From positions 1-64,000 of the forward strand of contig NZ_SRUO01000003.1 in assembly GCF_004791025.1 (NCBI RefSeq): a DNA stretch of 64,000 nucleotides. Reading direction: 5' to 3'. The DNA is from Mesorhizobium sp. M4B.F.Ca.ET.203.01.1.1. Its GTDB lineage: Bacteria > Pseudomonadota > Alphaproteobacteria > Rhizobiales > Rhizobiaceae. Positions 1 to 7,672 of this stretch are shown here, piece by piece. Within the stretch, counting starts at the first letter, position 1. Each line of letters opens with the position of its first letter. The notes under the pieces were generated by a model, which saw nothing but the letters and a program-made list of their open reading frames with translations, did not search any database and was not told where the DNA came from. Position numbers and translations under genes: made by a program.

Positions 1-55
1 CCCCAGCTCATCCACGGTTTAGGCTACCTGAGGGGTGACGGGCTCTCGACCGCCG

Positions 56-85
56 CCACGGATCAGGCAAGCACCTGGTCCGTGG
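56..85. other. GC-rich inverted repeat (hairpin) near the left edge
   Basis: Twelve-base arms at 56-67 (CCACGGATCAGG) and 74-85 (CCTGGTCCGTGG) pair fully if one G-U is allowed, with a six-base loop. No T-run follows, so it is not a classical intrinsic terminator. It may mark the 3' end of a gene lying left of the window. The rest of 1-495 holds one palindromic repeat (161-213) and no gene I can support. Confidence 0.5.
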
Positions 86-160
86 CACCCCTCAACAATG
101 CACGATTCCAGACACACAAGGGGTGTTCCAGCGGGGTGAGAGGTTGGTGTTTTCTGGAGC

Positions 161-213
161 ACCCCTCATCCGTCGCCTTCGGCGACACCTTCTCCCACAG
201 GGGGAGAAGGGGA
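161..213. repeat. Intergenic palindromic repeat, copy 1
   Basis: The stretch contains CCCCTCATCCG, then a TTCGG-centred small hairpin, then ACCTTCTCCC facing GGGAGAAGG. The same blocks occur in the opposite orientation at 32342-32399 and 56757-56806, always between genes. This is the look of the short palindromic elements that are abundant between genes in rhizobial chromosomes (RIME-like). The family name is my inference from recall. Confidence 0.7.
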
Positions 214-495
214 GTCCTTCCCCGCCTGGCCCCTTGCCATCCGCCCCTCCTCCGGTGTACCCAATCTCCCTACTCGAACGTCCAGAAAGGAGGGCTGCGT
301 GTTTATCGATCACCATCGTCAGCGTGGCCCGATTTCCGCCCTGCGAGCTTGCTTGCAGGGCTGACCGGACGGTCCGGGTTTTCCCGTTTCGATTTTTGGT
401 CTGCCCTTTCGTGGTGCCGCTAAGCTGATCCGTTGATCAGCCAGCGCACCGTCAAGGTGCATCAGCCGGTTCCCGGCAAGACCAGAGAAATCGTT

Positions 496-2022
496 ATGGC
501 CCTGATCAGCCTCAAATCCCTCGGCGTCACCATGAGTGCGCCGCTGTTTTCCAATCTCGACCTCACCATCGCCGCCGGCGACCGGCTCGGCATCGTCGCC
601 GCCAACGGCCGCGGCAAATCCACCTTGCTCAAATGCCTGACCGGCGAGTTGGAAGCCACCAGCGGCGACATCACCCGGTCGCGCGGCCTGCGCGTCGGCC
701 ATGTCGAGCAATCAGTCCCCGACGCGCTTCTCGATCGGACCTTCCATCAAGTGGTGGCCGATGCCTTGCCGCCCGACCAGGCCGATAGTGAGCTGTGGCG
801 GGTCGATGTAGTTCTCGACTCCCTCGACGTGCCGGAGCCGATGCGCGAAAGGGCGATGCGCGCTTTGAGCGGCGGCTGGCAGCGATTGGCGCTGATCGCC
901 CGCGCATGGGTCGCCGAACCCGATGTGCTGCTGCTCGACGAGCCGACCAACCATCTCGACCTGGCGAAAATCGGCCAGCTGGAAAACTGGCTGAACGCGC
1001 TGCCGCGCGAGGTGCCGGTCATCATCGCCAGCCACGATCGCGCTTTCCTCGACGCCACCACCAACCGCACGCTGTTCCTGCGCCCGGAGCAGTCGCCGGT
1101 GTTCTCGCTTCCCTATTCGCGGGCGCGCGAGGCGCTCGATGACGTCGATGCCTCGACGGCGCGCAAGTTCGAGCGCGACATGAAGGTCGCCCAGCAACTC
1201 CGCCGCCAGGCGGCCAAGCTCAACAACATCGGCATCAATTCGGGCAGCGACCTGCTGACCGTCAAGACCAAGCAGCTCAACCAGCGGGCGGAGAAGCTGG
1301 AAGACGCGGCCATGCCGGCGCACCGCGAGCGTTCGGCAGGCGCCATCAGGCTCGCCAACAGCGGCACCCACGCCAAGGTCATGATCACGCTCGACGACGC
1401 GGCAGTGGAAACACCTGACGGCACGCTGCTGTTCCGGACCGGCAAGCGCCACATCTGCCAGGGCGACCGCATCGTGCTGCTCGGCCGCAACGGGGTCGGC
1501 AAGTCGCGCTTCGTCACCCTGCTCCGCAACGCCGTCGCCGAGCCGGAAAGCGTACGGAACGTGAAGGTGACGCCGTCGACGATGCTCGGCTACAGCGATC
1601 AGGCTCTGTCGGGCATGAGCGGCGGCGACACGCCGCTGGCGATGGTGACACGCAGATTCGACATTGGCGAACAACGCGCCCGCTCGCTGCTCGCCGGCGC
1701 CGGCGTTGCCATCGACATGCAGGCGCGCCGGATCGGGCTTTTGTCGGGCGGTCAGAAGGCCCGGCTGGTGATGCTGGCGCTCAGGCTTGCCAATCCCAAT
1801 TTCTACCTGCTCGACGAGCCGACCAACCATCTCGACATCGACGGCCAGGAAGCGCTGGAGGCGGAACTGCTGGCGCAGCAGGCGAGCTGCGTTCTCGCCT
1901 CGCACGACCGCGCCTTCATCCGCGCCGTCGGCAACCGCTTCTGGCTGATCGAGAAACGCCGCCTGACCGAGGTCGACGACCCCGAGGATTTCTTCCGCGC
2001 GGTGGCCGAGTGGGGTAACTGA
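496..2022 (+). CDS. ABC-F family ATP-binding protein (duplicated ABC ATPase, no membrane part)
   Basis: Soluble 508-residue protein with two ABC ATPase domains. Domain 1 has Walker A NGRGKST (about residues 37-43), signature LSGGWQR (124-130) and Walker B LLLDEPTNHLD. Domain 2 has GRNGVGKS (about 330), LSGGQKAR (about 415) and YLLDEPTNHLD. Two domains joined by a charged linker and no transmembrane segment define ABC-F proteins, which act on ribosomes (EttA/Uup-like translation factors or antibiotic protection). I chose ATG 496 because MALISLKSL begins directly at the first beta strand; an in-frame TTG at 433 would add 21 residues of poor quality. Which ABC-F subfamily cannot be fixed by eye. 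It stands alone on its strand after a repeat-bearing leader. Confidence 0.9.
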   Translation: MALISLKSLGVTMSAPLFSNLDLTIAAGDRLGIVAANGRGKSTLLKCLTGELEATSGDITRSRGLRVGHVEQSVPDALLDRTFHQVVADALPPDQADSELWRVDVVLDSLDVPEPMRERAMRALSGGWQRLALIARAWVAEPDVLLLDEPTNHLDLAKIGQLENWLNALPREVPVIIASHDRAFLDATTNRTLFLRPEQSPVFSLPYSRAREALDDVDASTARKFERDMKVAQQLRRQAAKLNNIGINSGSDLLTVKTKQLNQRAEKLEDAAMPAHRERSAGAIRLANSGTHAKVMITLDDAAVETPDGTLLFRTGKRHICQGDRIVLLGRNGVGKSRFVTLLRNAVAEPESVRNVKVTPSTMLGYSDQALSGMSGGDTPLAMVTRRFDIGEQRARSLLAGAGVAIDMQARRIGLLSGGQKARLVMLALRLANPNFYLLDEPTNHLDIDGQEALEAELLAQQASCVLASHDRAFIRAVGNRFWLIEKRRLTEVDDPEDFFRAVAEWGN

Positions 2023-2129
2023 AAAATCTCCGGTCGAAAAAATCCCGGCGATCTGTCGGATAGCCGGGACGCGCCACGTCCTTGGGATGCCGACACGATG
2101 ATGCCGGCATCAACCAGGGAGAATTCATC

Positions 2130-2318
2130 ATGTCGGTCCTGTCATCCATCGGTCGCATCGCAACCCGGTACGCGGCGACGCGCGCCCGCTACCGCAGCGA
2201 GCGTATCCTGCTTTCGCTCCCTGCCGAACTGCGCAAGGACATCGGCGTTCCGGAAATCTTCGACGTGCAGTACAGCCCTCGCGCCGGCGCGGTAACCTGC
2301 TCGGCCAGGGTGATTTGA
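2130..2318 (+). CDS. DUF1127 small basic protein
   Basis: A 62-residue arginine-rich protein. The core LLSLPAELRKDIGVPE matches the C-terminal DUF1127 signature (L..LpddlLkDIGl.r). The start is ATG 2130 because GGGAG lies 8-10 bases upstream. Small DUF1127 proteins are numerous in Rhizobiales, and some have been linked to RNA turnover and to phosphate and carbon metabolism; a role here is not shown. Unlike most family members it has about 20 residues after the motif. A second DUF1127 gene lies at 61311-61547. Confidence 0.75.
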   Translation: MSVLSSIGRIATRYAATRARYRSERILLSLPAELRKDIGVPEIFDVQYSPRAGAVTCSARVI

Positions 2319-2441
2319 CAGGCGACCAGCCCGGCGCGGTTTCGGCGGTTCGAAAAGAATCCGAGGCCCGTGTAGGATCGCGGCCGTCTCGTTCGTCCTG
2401 TGGTTCGCAAGGTCAGACCAAAACGCAAAGAGGAGCAGAAA

Positions 2442-2870
2442 ATGACCGACCAGACCCCCGTTCAGCCGGCCGCCAAAGTGCTCGGTGGATTGACCCCCTA
2501 TCTGCAGCTCGACGGCGCCTTCAAGGCCGCCGAATTCTACAAGAAGGCCTTCGGCGCCGAGCAGGTATTCTTCTATCCGCCGGATGAGCAGGGCCGCACC
2601 ATGCACATCCATCTCCACATCAACGGCTCGACGCTGATGATCTCCGACTTCTATCCCGAGCACGGCATGTCGCCCGTGAAGCCGCAGGGCTACACGATGC
2701 AGCTCCATCTCGGCAGCGACGACATCGAGGCCTGGTGGAAGCGCGCCGTCGACGCCGGCTGCGAGGTCGTCATGCCGCTGCAGGTGATGTTCTGGGGCGA
2801 CCAGTGGGGCAACATGCGCGATCCGTTCGGTGTCGAATGGGCGATGAACGCGCCTGTCAAGAAGGCATAG
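2442..2870 (+). CDS. VOC family protein (PhnB/glyoxalase-like)
   Basis: A 142-residue protein with the vicinal-oxygen-chelate fold of the PhnB-like group: LTPYLQLDGAFKAAEFYKKA at the N terminus, then GRTMHIHLHINGSTLMISD, and a C-terminal WGDQWGNMRDPFGVEW block. PhnB-like proteins are dimeric and most have no proven substrate. The start is ATG 2442 with AGGAGCAG just upstream. The DUF1428 gene follows 10 bases after its stop, so the two are probably co-transcribed. Confidence 0.88.
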   Translation: MTDQTPVQPAAKVLGGLTPYLQLDGAFKAAEFYKKAFGAEQVFFYPPDEQGRTMHIHLHINGSTLMISDFYPEHGMSPVKPQGYTMQLHLGSDDIEAWWKRAVDAGCEVVMPLQVMFWGDQWGNMRDPFGVEWAMNAPVKKA

Positions 2871-2880
2871 GAGAAACACG

Positions 2881-3234
2881 ATGTCCTATGTCGATGGTTT
2901 CGTTCTCGCCGTCCCCAAGGCAAATCTCGACGCCTATAAGAAGATGGCTGGGCAAGCAGGCACCATCTGGATGGAGTACGGCGCGCTTTCCTATGTCGAA
3001 TGCATCGGCGACGACGTGCCCTATGGCGAGCTCACCTCGTTCCCGCGCGCCGTGCAGGCCAAGGACGACGAGGTCGTCGTCTTTGCATGGGTTGTCTACG
3101 AGTCGCGAACACGGCGCGACGAAGTGATGGCGAAGATAATGGTCGACGAGCGGCTGAAGGCCGATTGGCCGACAATGCCGTTCGACGGGAAGCGCATGAT
3201 CTTTGGCGGCTTCCAGACGTTCATCGAGCTTTGA
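2881..3234 (+). CDS. DUF1428 domain-containing protein
   Basis: A 117-residue cytoplasmic protein that fits DUF1428 over its whole length: MSYVDGFVLAVPKANLDAY at the start, the middle AKDDEVVVFAWVVYESR, and MPFDGKRMIFGGF near the end. The family has a dimeric ferredoxin-like (ABM-like) fold and no established reaction. RBS GGAGAAAC precedes ATG 2881. It follows the VOC gene closely; small VOC and ferredoxin-fold proteins often travel together in rhizobia. Confidence 0.88.
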   Translation: MSYVDGFVLAVPKANLDAYKKMAGQAGTIWMEYGALSYVECIGDDVPYGELTSFPRAVQAKDDEVVVFAWVVYESRTRRDEVMAKIMVDERLKADWPTMPFDGKRMIFGGFQTFIEL

Positions 3235-3254
3235 GGAGCTCGGCCCCAAGCTGG

Positions 3255-3385
3255 GTTGAGATTGAGGTCAGGCCGAGTCGAGAATGGCGGTTCCCGAGAA
3301 CCGGAGCGGAGCGTACTTAACGTACGTGAGCACCGGAAGCGCAGGGAGCCGCCGTTCGCAGGCCGGCCTCACCTCAATATCAGCC
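3255..3385. repeat. Complex nested palindromic element
   Basis: Between two converging genes lies a nested inverted repeat of about 130 bases. Outer arms: GTTGAGATTGAGGTCAGGCC (3255-3274) against the block at 3363-3382. Inner arms: GGCGGTTCCC (3286-3295) against GGGAGCCGCC (3344-3353). The centre is CGTAC-TTAAC-GTACG (3312-3326). Its right end overlaps the stop codon of the sulfotransferase gene on the minus strand (3380-3382). An 18-base end fragment recurs at 7655-7672. The structure is RIME-like, meaning a rhizobial intergenic mosaic element. Confidence 0.65.
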
Positions 3386-5014
3386 AAGCTTGTCCAGCAG
3401 CGGCTTCAGCCTGTCCCCATAACGCTTCCAAAGGTCGACCGAGCCCTGGTACATCGGCTGGCGCACCTGGGCGGCCGAGGCCGTGCGCACGGGACGGTCG
3501 GTCTCGTGGAAGGACAGCACCTTGTCGTCCCAGGGCAGGCCGAGATGCGCCATCAGCGCCCGCGTCTGCCCTTCCTGGTCGGCAACGAAATCCTCGTAGC
3601 GCACATCGTGAACGACGCCGGGCAGCACGTTGCGCCAATGCGCCATGATGTCGGCATAGAGATTGTGGAAGTCGGCGAGCTCACCGAGATCGTAGCCGTA
3701 ACGGTGGCTGTCGCCGCGGAAATGCACCTTGTAGATCGACAGGCAGGTGGCCGCCGCATCGCGCGCGCAATGGATGATCTTCGCCTGCGGCAGCATCAGA
3801 TGGATGAAGCCGACCAGCAGGAAGTTGCCGGGCATCTTGTCGGTGACATGGCGGAAGCCCGGATAGCGGGCATGCAGCATATCGAGATAGGCCTCGCCCG
3901 CTTCGCCGAAGGCCTTGTCGGGCATGTCGGCGATGCCTTGCGGAAAGCCGCCCTTCATGGTGAGCGGAAACTGCTTGCCGACCGCCGTCTTCAGGATGCT
4001 GAGCTCGCCCGCGCCATAGACCTGCGGATGGCTGGCGATGATCTGCTCGACCAGCGTGGTGCCGGAACGCGGCATACCGACGACGAAGATCGGGGTGTCG
4101 TCGGCGATCGAACTTGGCTTGTGCTTTTCGTAGAACGCCCTATCGAACGTCGCCTTCATCGCCTCGAATTCATCGCGCGTCCTCGCCGGATCGTAGTCGA
4201 TGCCGGTGCGGCGGATGGCATTGCCCTCGGCGAAATAGTCGAAGGCGCGGGGATAATCCTTAAGGTCGTCATTGGCCTTGCCGAGGCCGAAGGAAAGCTG
4301 CATGCGCGCCAGGCTTCCCTGCGGCGCCTTGGCGTGTTGCGCCTCCATGCCGACGAGTTCGGCGTCGCGCTCGGTCTGGCGCTTGACCTGCGTCAGCAGC
4401 AGCCATGCCCTTGCCATGGCGGGAGCGATCGCCAGCGCCTGCCGGGCGAGGTCGGCCGCCTCGTCCAGCTTGCCCTTCTCCATCATGCCGACGCCCAGTC
4501 CGTACAGCAGGTCGGCGTCCTTCGGCCGGATCGCCAGCGCCTCGCGGAACACCGCGATCGCCTCGTCCAGCCGCCCCGCCTCCTGCAGCGTCTCGGCCAG
4601 CCCGATGCGGGCGCGCACATGGAACGGATTGCGGCCGATCGTGCCGCGATAGATGTCTTCGGCGCCCTCGAACTGGCCGAGTTGCTTCAGCGCCGAGCCG
4701 AGATTGTCGCGCACCGCCAGCTGGTCCGGCCGCAACGTCACCGCCTTGCGGAACCAATCGACCGCAGCCGCGACGCGGCCGAGGTCGCGCAGCACGGTAC
4801 CCAGATTGTTGAGGAAATCGGGATTGCCGGGCTGCAGGCGCACCGACTGCTCGATCAGCGCCAGCCCCTCTTCGCCGCGCCCGGTCTGGTGCAGCAGAAG
4901 CCCGAGGAAATGCGCGGCCGCGGCATGGTTCGCCTTTTGCGCCAGCACCTGGCGGTAGAGAATCTCCGCCTCTTGCCGACGGCCGGCCTGATGCAGTTGC
5001 AGCGCCTGCTGCAC
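3380..5014 (-). CDS. Tetratricopeptide-repeat sulfotransferase
   Basis: A 544-residue protein with two parts. Residues about 1-250 are a series of TPR helices (for example NNLGTVLRDLGRVAAAVDWF). From about 308 there is a sulfotransferase domain with the PAPS phosphosulfate-binding loop GMPRSGTT (313-320) and a downstream DKMPGNF block. This TPR plus Sulfotransfer fusion is common in alphaproteobacteria; the acceptor is unknown, possibly a surface glycan or protein. The start is uncertain: GTG 5014 is the first usable start, but the frame stays open to a stop at 5117-5119 with no ATG and no clear RBS. The stop lies inside the palindromic element at 3255-3385. Confidence 0.85.
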   Translation of the reverse strand: MQQALQLHQAGRRQEAEILYRQVLAQKANHAAAAHFLGLLLHQTGRGEEGLALIEQSVRLQPGNPDFLNNLGTVLRDLGRVAAAVDWFRKAVTLRPDQLAVRDNLGSALKQLGQFEGAEDIYRGTIGRNPFHVRARIGLAETLQEAGRLDEAIAVFREALAIRPKDADLLYGLGVGMMEKGKLDEAADLARQALAIAPAMARAWLLLTQVKRQTERDAELVGMEAQHAKAPQGSLARMQLSFGLGKANDDLKDYPRAFDYFAEGNAIRRTGIDYDPARTRDEFEAMKATFDRAFYEKHKPSSIADDTPIFVVGMPRSGTTLVEQIIASHPQVYGAGELSILKTAVGKQFPLTMKGGFPQGIADMPDKAFGEAGEAYLDMLHARYPGFRHVTDKMPGNFLLVGFIHLMLPQAKIIHCARDAAATCLSIYKVHFRGDSHRYGYDLGELADFHNLYADIMAHWRNVLPGVVHDVRYEDFVADQEGQTRALMAHLGLPWDDKVLSFHETDRPVRTASAAQVRQPMYQGSVDLWKRYGDRLKPLLDKLG

Positions 5015-5253
5015 GCGCTGATCGAGCCCCAGCGTCTGCCCGCCAGGGCCGGAACCCGCGCCTCGTCTTGGATCTCTGGTGATGGGAAACCTGCCGTGTT
5101 TGTCCGCTTGCCGGACCTAAGCCATGCGGCCGGCAGTTTCAAGACGCAACGGCTTCGCCGGTCGCAGATGGAGATGGCCATCTCCTCGGCAAAAAGGAGA
5201 TGGGATCTGCCGCCGCAAGGCCTCGCCGCTCGCGACGACGAGGCCTTGCTTGC

Positions 5254-5658
5254 TCAGCACGGGCCGTCACCGATGATGCGATAGTCCGCGGCGCGGGCCT
5301 CGCATCCATTCGGGAAGGTGCGCAATTGCCCGCCGCGGCGGGCGCAGACCGGAGCGTATTCGCGGGTGCAGAAGGTCGGCTCGTCGCCACCGCCGCCCCC
5401 ACCGCCGTCGCGGCATGGGCCATCGCGCACGATGCGATACCCGGCCCGGTCGGCAAGGCAGGCATTGGCGAAGGTCTGGCGGTCGCCGCCGCGGCGGGCG
5501 CAGACCGGCTCATACTCCCTGGTGCAGAATTGCGGCTCCGGCCTTGGCGGGCGCGGTCCAGGACCTTCGTCAACCACCACCGTGCAGGCTGCTAGAAGTG
5601 CCGACAGGAACAGGAGAGCAAAGCCCTGTCGCGAGAAAAGCGTCGCAATAAATCTCAT
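5254..5658 (-). CDS. Lipoprotein with two Kazal-type protease-inhibitor domains
   Basis: A 134-residue exported protein. The start ATG 5658 has GGGAGG seven bases upstream. The N-terminal signal ends in lipobox LLAAC, so it should be lipid-anchored. Two near-identical domains follow, each C-TREY-PVCARRGG-TF-N-C-RI--GPC, separated by an acidic linker with a run of eight glycines. That spacing is the Kazal-like serine-protease-inhibitor pattern in a four-cysteine form. Inhibition is predicted, not shown. The two copies differ mainly in the reactive loop (DRQTFANAC versus QLRTFPNGC). Its partner protease is unknown; a secreted subtilisin-like protein is encoded far away at 46088-47071. Confidence 0.85.
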   Translation of the reverse strand: MRFIATLFSRQGFALLFLSALLAACTVVVDEGPGPRPPRPEPQFCTREYEPVCARRGGDRQTFANACLADRAGYRIVRDGPCRDGGGGGGGDEPTFCTREYAPVCARRGGQLRTFPNGCEARAADYRIIGDGPC

Positions 5659-6170
5659 GAATACCTCCCGGCGCATGGGTCCGAAGAGCATGCGCAAACC
5701 AAAGTGCAATGACCCCCGCTCCGGCGCAAAACACGCCTGCCGATCCTCGCCATTCCTCTGACAAATGCAACCCCCGTTTGCGGACGAAATGGCGCCGCCG
5801 CTGGCGCCGTCCGGCCACCCGCGAGGGGCCGCTGGCCCATGCGTGGCCGGGCTCTGGCCGATGACCGGGGCATGGGGCCGGGTCTATCGAAGCGCTGCGT
5901 CGGGGGCGCCCATCGGGCCCACCCGCGGCGCTGTCTTGCAACCATCACGTTTCCGTGCGATAAATTCCGTGTTCGGGCATTTGCGACCCGGAGAGCGGAA
6001 CGTTTTGGACGACCTTTCCCCGATACTGTGAATCTCTGACGGCCCCGTTTTTCGGCGGGGGGTTTGACCATGCGCCAATGCATGACTGCCGAAGCAACCA
6101 CCGGGACATGCCCAAGGCGCCAGCGGCGGGCAAACCATATGACTGACACGGGTGAGAGGAGTTTCCCCCA
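5659..6170. other. 512-base intergenic stretch upstream of the first cold-shock gene
   Basis: I find no convincing gene here. It carries the promoter of the minus-strand Kazal lipoprotein and the leader of the plus-strand cold-shock gene. Two things stand out: a 12-base motif shared with the second cold-shock gene (5973-5984) and a GC hairpin, GGCCCCG-TTTTT-CGGCGGGG-like, near 6040-6062 just after the shared motif. Confidence 0.5.
5973..5984 (+). promoter_or_regulatory. 12-base motif shared by the leaders of both cold-shock genes (copy 1)
   Basis: TCGGGCATTTGC occurs here and again at 6681-6692, each preceded by an AAATTCC/AAATTTCC-like block and followed within a few bases by CCCG. Here it is 187 bases before the start codon; in the second gene it is 42 bases before. 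A shared promoter or 5' leader element is the simplest reading, given that cold-shock mRNAs are controlled through their leaders. Confidence 0.45.
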
Positions 6171-6383
6171 ATGGCCCAGACCGGCACCGTAAAGTTTTTC
6201 AACGCCACCAAAGGCTTCGGCTTCATCACGCCTGACGGCGGCGCCAAGGATGTGTTCGTCCATATCTCGGCGATCGAGGCTTCGGGCCTGCGCACCCTGG
6301 TCGACGGCCAGAAGGTCACCTTCGACGTCGAGCCCGACCGCATGGGCAAGGGTCCGAAGGCGGTCAATCTCCGCGCTGCCTGA
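6171..6383 (+). CDS. cspA: Cold-shock protein (CspA family)
   Basis: A 70-residue single cold-shock domain. The RNA-binding motifs RNP1 (KGFGFITP) and RNP2 (VFVHISAI) are intact, with [12 protein letters not shown] at the front. Such proteins bind single-stranded RNA and melt its secondary structure. The start ATG 6171 has GAGGAG upstream. It is followed by a strong hairpin terminator and then by a paralogue (6734-6946) about 76 percent identical by eye, so this is a local duplication. The gene symbol is generic for the family. Confidence 0.95.
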   Translation: MAQTGTVKFFNATKGFGFITPDGGAKDVFVHISAIEASGLRTLVDGQKVTFDVEPDRMGKGPKAVNLRAA

Positions 6384-6470
6384 TCGATCGATCTGGGGCA
6401 TCGCCCGCGCGGAGGAGCGATGGCGCGCTGCAAGGTCGTGAACCGGCTTCCGAGCCGGGCTGAATTCTCG

Positions 6471-6500
6471 AAGGCGCGACGGTCACCGTCGCGCCTTTTC
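6471..6500 (+). terminator. Intrinsic terminator of the first cold-shock gene
   Basis: A perfect 12-base stem, AAGGCGCGACGG (6471-6482) and CCGTCGCGCCTT (6486-6497), with a three-base loop, is followed by TTTCC. It lies 88 bases after the stop codon of the first cold-shock gene and separates it from the second. Confidence 0.85.
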
Positions 6501-6680
6501 CATGCCCGGTGGAAGGCTCGCCGAACGGTACCGGGCATTCGGCTAACGGCGTGCACCAAAACGACAATTTGGATCACGGCACGCGAAGCGCGGCGGACGC
6601 AAAGCGCTGCCAAAATGCCTGCCGGGCGGGGCAAAAACTTTCTCTTGCCGATAGCGCTAAAATAAAGGACAAATTTCCAC

Positions 6681-6692
6681 TCGGGCATTTGC
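6681..6692 (+). promoter_or_regulatory. 12-base motif shared by the leaders of both cold-shock genes (copy 2)
   Basis: Second copy of TCGGGCATTTGC, 42 bases before ATG 6734, within an A-rich upstream region (AAAATAAAGGACAAATTT). See the entry at 5973-5984. Confidence 0.45.
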
Positions 6693-6733
6693 CGGCCCGA
6701 AACTGGACTTTATGGGATCATAAGGAGCTTCCC

Positions 6734-6946
6734 ATGCCGCAGACCGGCACCGTCAAGTTCTTCAATCATGCCAAAGGCTTCGGCTTCATCACGCCGGACG
6801 ATGGCGCGAAGGATGTCTTCGTCCATATTTCGGCCGTGCAGGCGTCGGGTCTTCCCGGTCTTGAGGATGGGCAGAAAGTGACATTCGACACCGAGCCGGA
6901 CAAGCGCGGCAAGGGTCCGAAGGCCGTCAACCTGTCGATCGGCTGA
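6734..6946 (+). CDS. Cold-shock protein (CspA family), second copy
   Basis: A 70-residue cold-shock domain protein with RNP1 KGFGFITP and RNP2 [17 protein letters not shown] sits seven bases before ATG 6734. It differs from the first copy mainly in the loop around residues 40-46 (SGLPGLEDG instead of SGLRTLVDG) and in the C-terminal residues. The gap between the two genes contains a terminator, so they should have separate promoters and can be expressed under different conditions. Confidence 0.95.
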   Translation: MPQTGTVKFFNHAKGFGFITPDDGAKDVFVHISAVQASGLPGLEDGQKVTFDTEPDKRGKGPKAVNLSIG

Positions 6947-7043
6947 GCCGGTTCAGGACAGACCTGGCGGAGACTGATGAGGCGGGTCCGCTCTCGCCGG
7001 GTCTATGGTTTTGCGCAAGCAATCGAAATGTCAGGCCGGATTT

Positions 7044-7063
7044 CGTTCAGCCTCCGTTCAGCC
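7044..7063. promoter_or_regulatory. Direct repeat with 11-base period upstream of the BA14K gene
   Basis: CGTTCAGCC is repeated exactly at 7044-7052 and 7055-7063, which is a period of 11 bases, or one helical turn. Tandem half-sites with this phasing are what OmpR/PhoB-type response regulators bind. The site is about 78 bases before ATG 7141, so it could control the BA14K gene. Which regulator binds is unknown; two OmpR-type regulators are encoded in this window. Confidence 0.45.
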
Positions 7064-7140
7064 ACGGTCTCTTATTAACCTTTGCTAAAGCCGGTCCGCA
7101 TCCCCCCGAAAGTACACGGGCCGGCGCGAAGGAGACCGAA

Positions 7141-7569
7141 ATGAATCGAATTCTCAAGACCGCCATTCTGTCCACCGGCATCGCCGCGACCATATTGGCC
7201 ACCTTGCCGGCGGCCAATGCCGATGACTGGCGCTGGCGCCGTCACCATCACAACCACAACGACGCCCTCGCCGCCGGCGTTGTCGGCCTTGCTGCCGGCG
7301 CCCTGATCGCCGGCGCGTTGAGCAACCCGCAGCCTCGCTACAACAGCTATTACGAGCCGGGCTACGACGACTATGACTACCGCTATGTGCGGCCGGCTCC
7401 GGTTCGCCGCTATTATGCGCAGCCGCGCGTCGTCTATGCCGACCGCTATGCGGAACCGTGGACCCGTGCCTGGTACGAATACTGCTCGGACCGCTATCGC
7501 ACCTTCAATTCCCGCACCGGTACCTTCACCGGCAATGATGGCGAGCAGCACTTCTGCGTCGCCAACTGA
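7141..7569 (+). CDS. BA14K family exported protein
   Basis: A 142-residue protein with a cleavable signal peptide (cut after about residue 27, PAANA-DD). A His/Arg-rich stretch follows, then a hydrophobic alanine/glycine segment (residues 41-61), a tyrosine-rich middle, and the C-terminal BA14K signature W-YCSDRYRTF-SRTGTFTG-DGE-HFC. BA14K was described as a lectin-like immunoreactive protein of Brucella; the two C-terminal cysteines could form a disulfide. The start ATG 7141 has AAGGAGA upstream. A long terminator follows. Confidence 0.9.
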   Translation: MNRILKTAILSTGIAATILATLPAANADDWRWRRHHHNHNDALAAGVVGLAAGALIAGALSNPQPRYNSYYEPGYDDYDYRYVRPAPVRRYYAQPRVVYADRYAEPWTRAWYEYCSDRYRTFNSRTGTFTGNDGEQHFCVAN

Positions 7570-7579
7570 GGCTTCCCTG

Positions 7580-7629
7580 CCCCAAACAGGAAAGCGCTGA
7601 CCGCAAGGCCAGCGCTTTTTTGTTTGGGG
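7580..7629 (+). terminator. Extended hairpin terminator after the BA14K gene
   Basis: The inner stem AAGCGCTG (7592-7599) / CAGCGCTT (7610-7617) is followed by TTTTTG. The outer arms CCCCAAAC (7580-7587) and GTTTGGGG (7622-7629) also pair. The near-symmetric A and T runs mean it could also stop transcription arriving from the minus-strand gene at 7663-8304. Confidence 0.85.
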
Positions 7630-7654
7630 TCCTTTAGGCGCTCACCCAGGGGGT

Positions 7655-7672
7655 GTTGAGATTCAGGTCAGG
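7655..7672. repeat. Fragment of the palindromic element seen at 3255-3385
   Basis: GTTGAGATTCAGGTCAGG matches 17 of 18 bases at 3255-3272. It contains the stop codon (7663-7665) of the minus-strand metallo-hydrolase gene, so the element end supplies that gene's termination codon. Confidence 0.55.

Noticed and set aside
712-1905. Open frame of 397 codons on the minus strand
   Set aside because: It mirrors the ABC-F ATPase gene and shows no recognisable domain.
3284-5284. Long open frame (666 codons) on the plus strand
   Set aside because: It lies fully opposite the TPR-sulfotransferase gene, whose domains and motifs are clear. Its translation is Arg/Ala/Leu/His-rich without motifs, as expected from the complement of a GC-rich gene.
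6420-6665. 81-codon frame with a GGAGGAG site after the first cold-shock gene
   Set aside because: It reads through the strong terminator hairpin at 6471-6500 and its translation is basic with no fold-like pattern, so the RBS-like sequence is probably chance.
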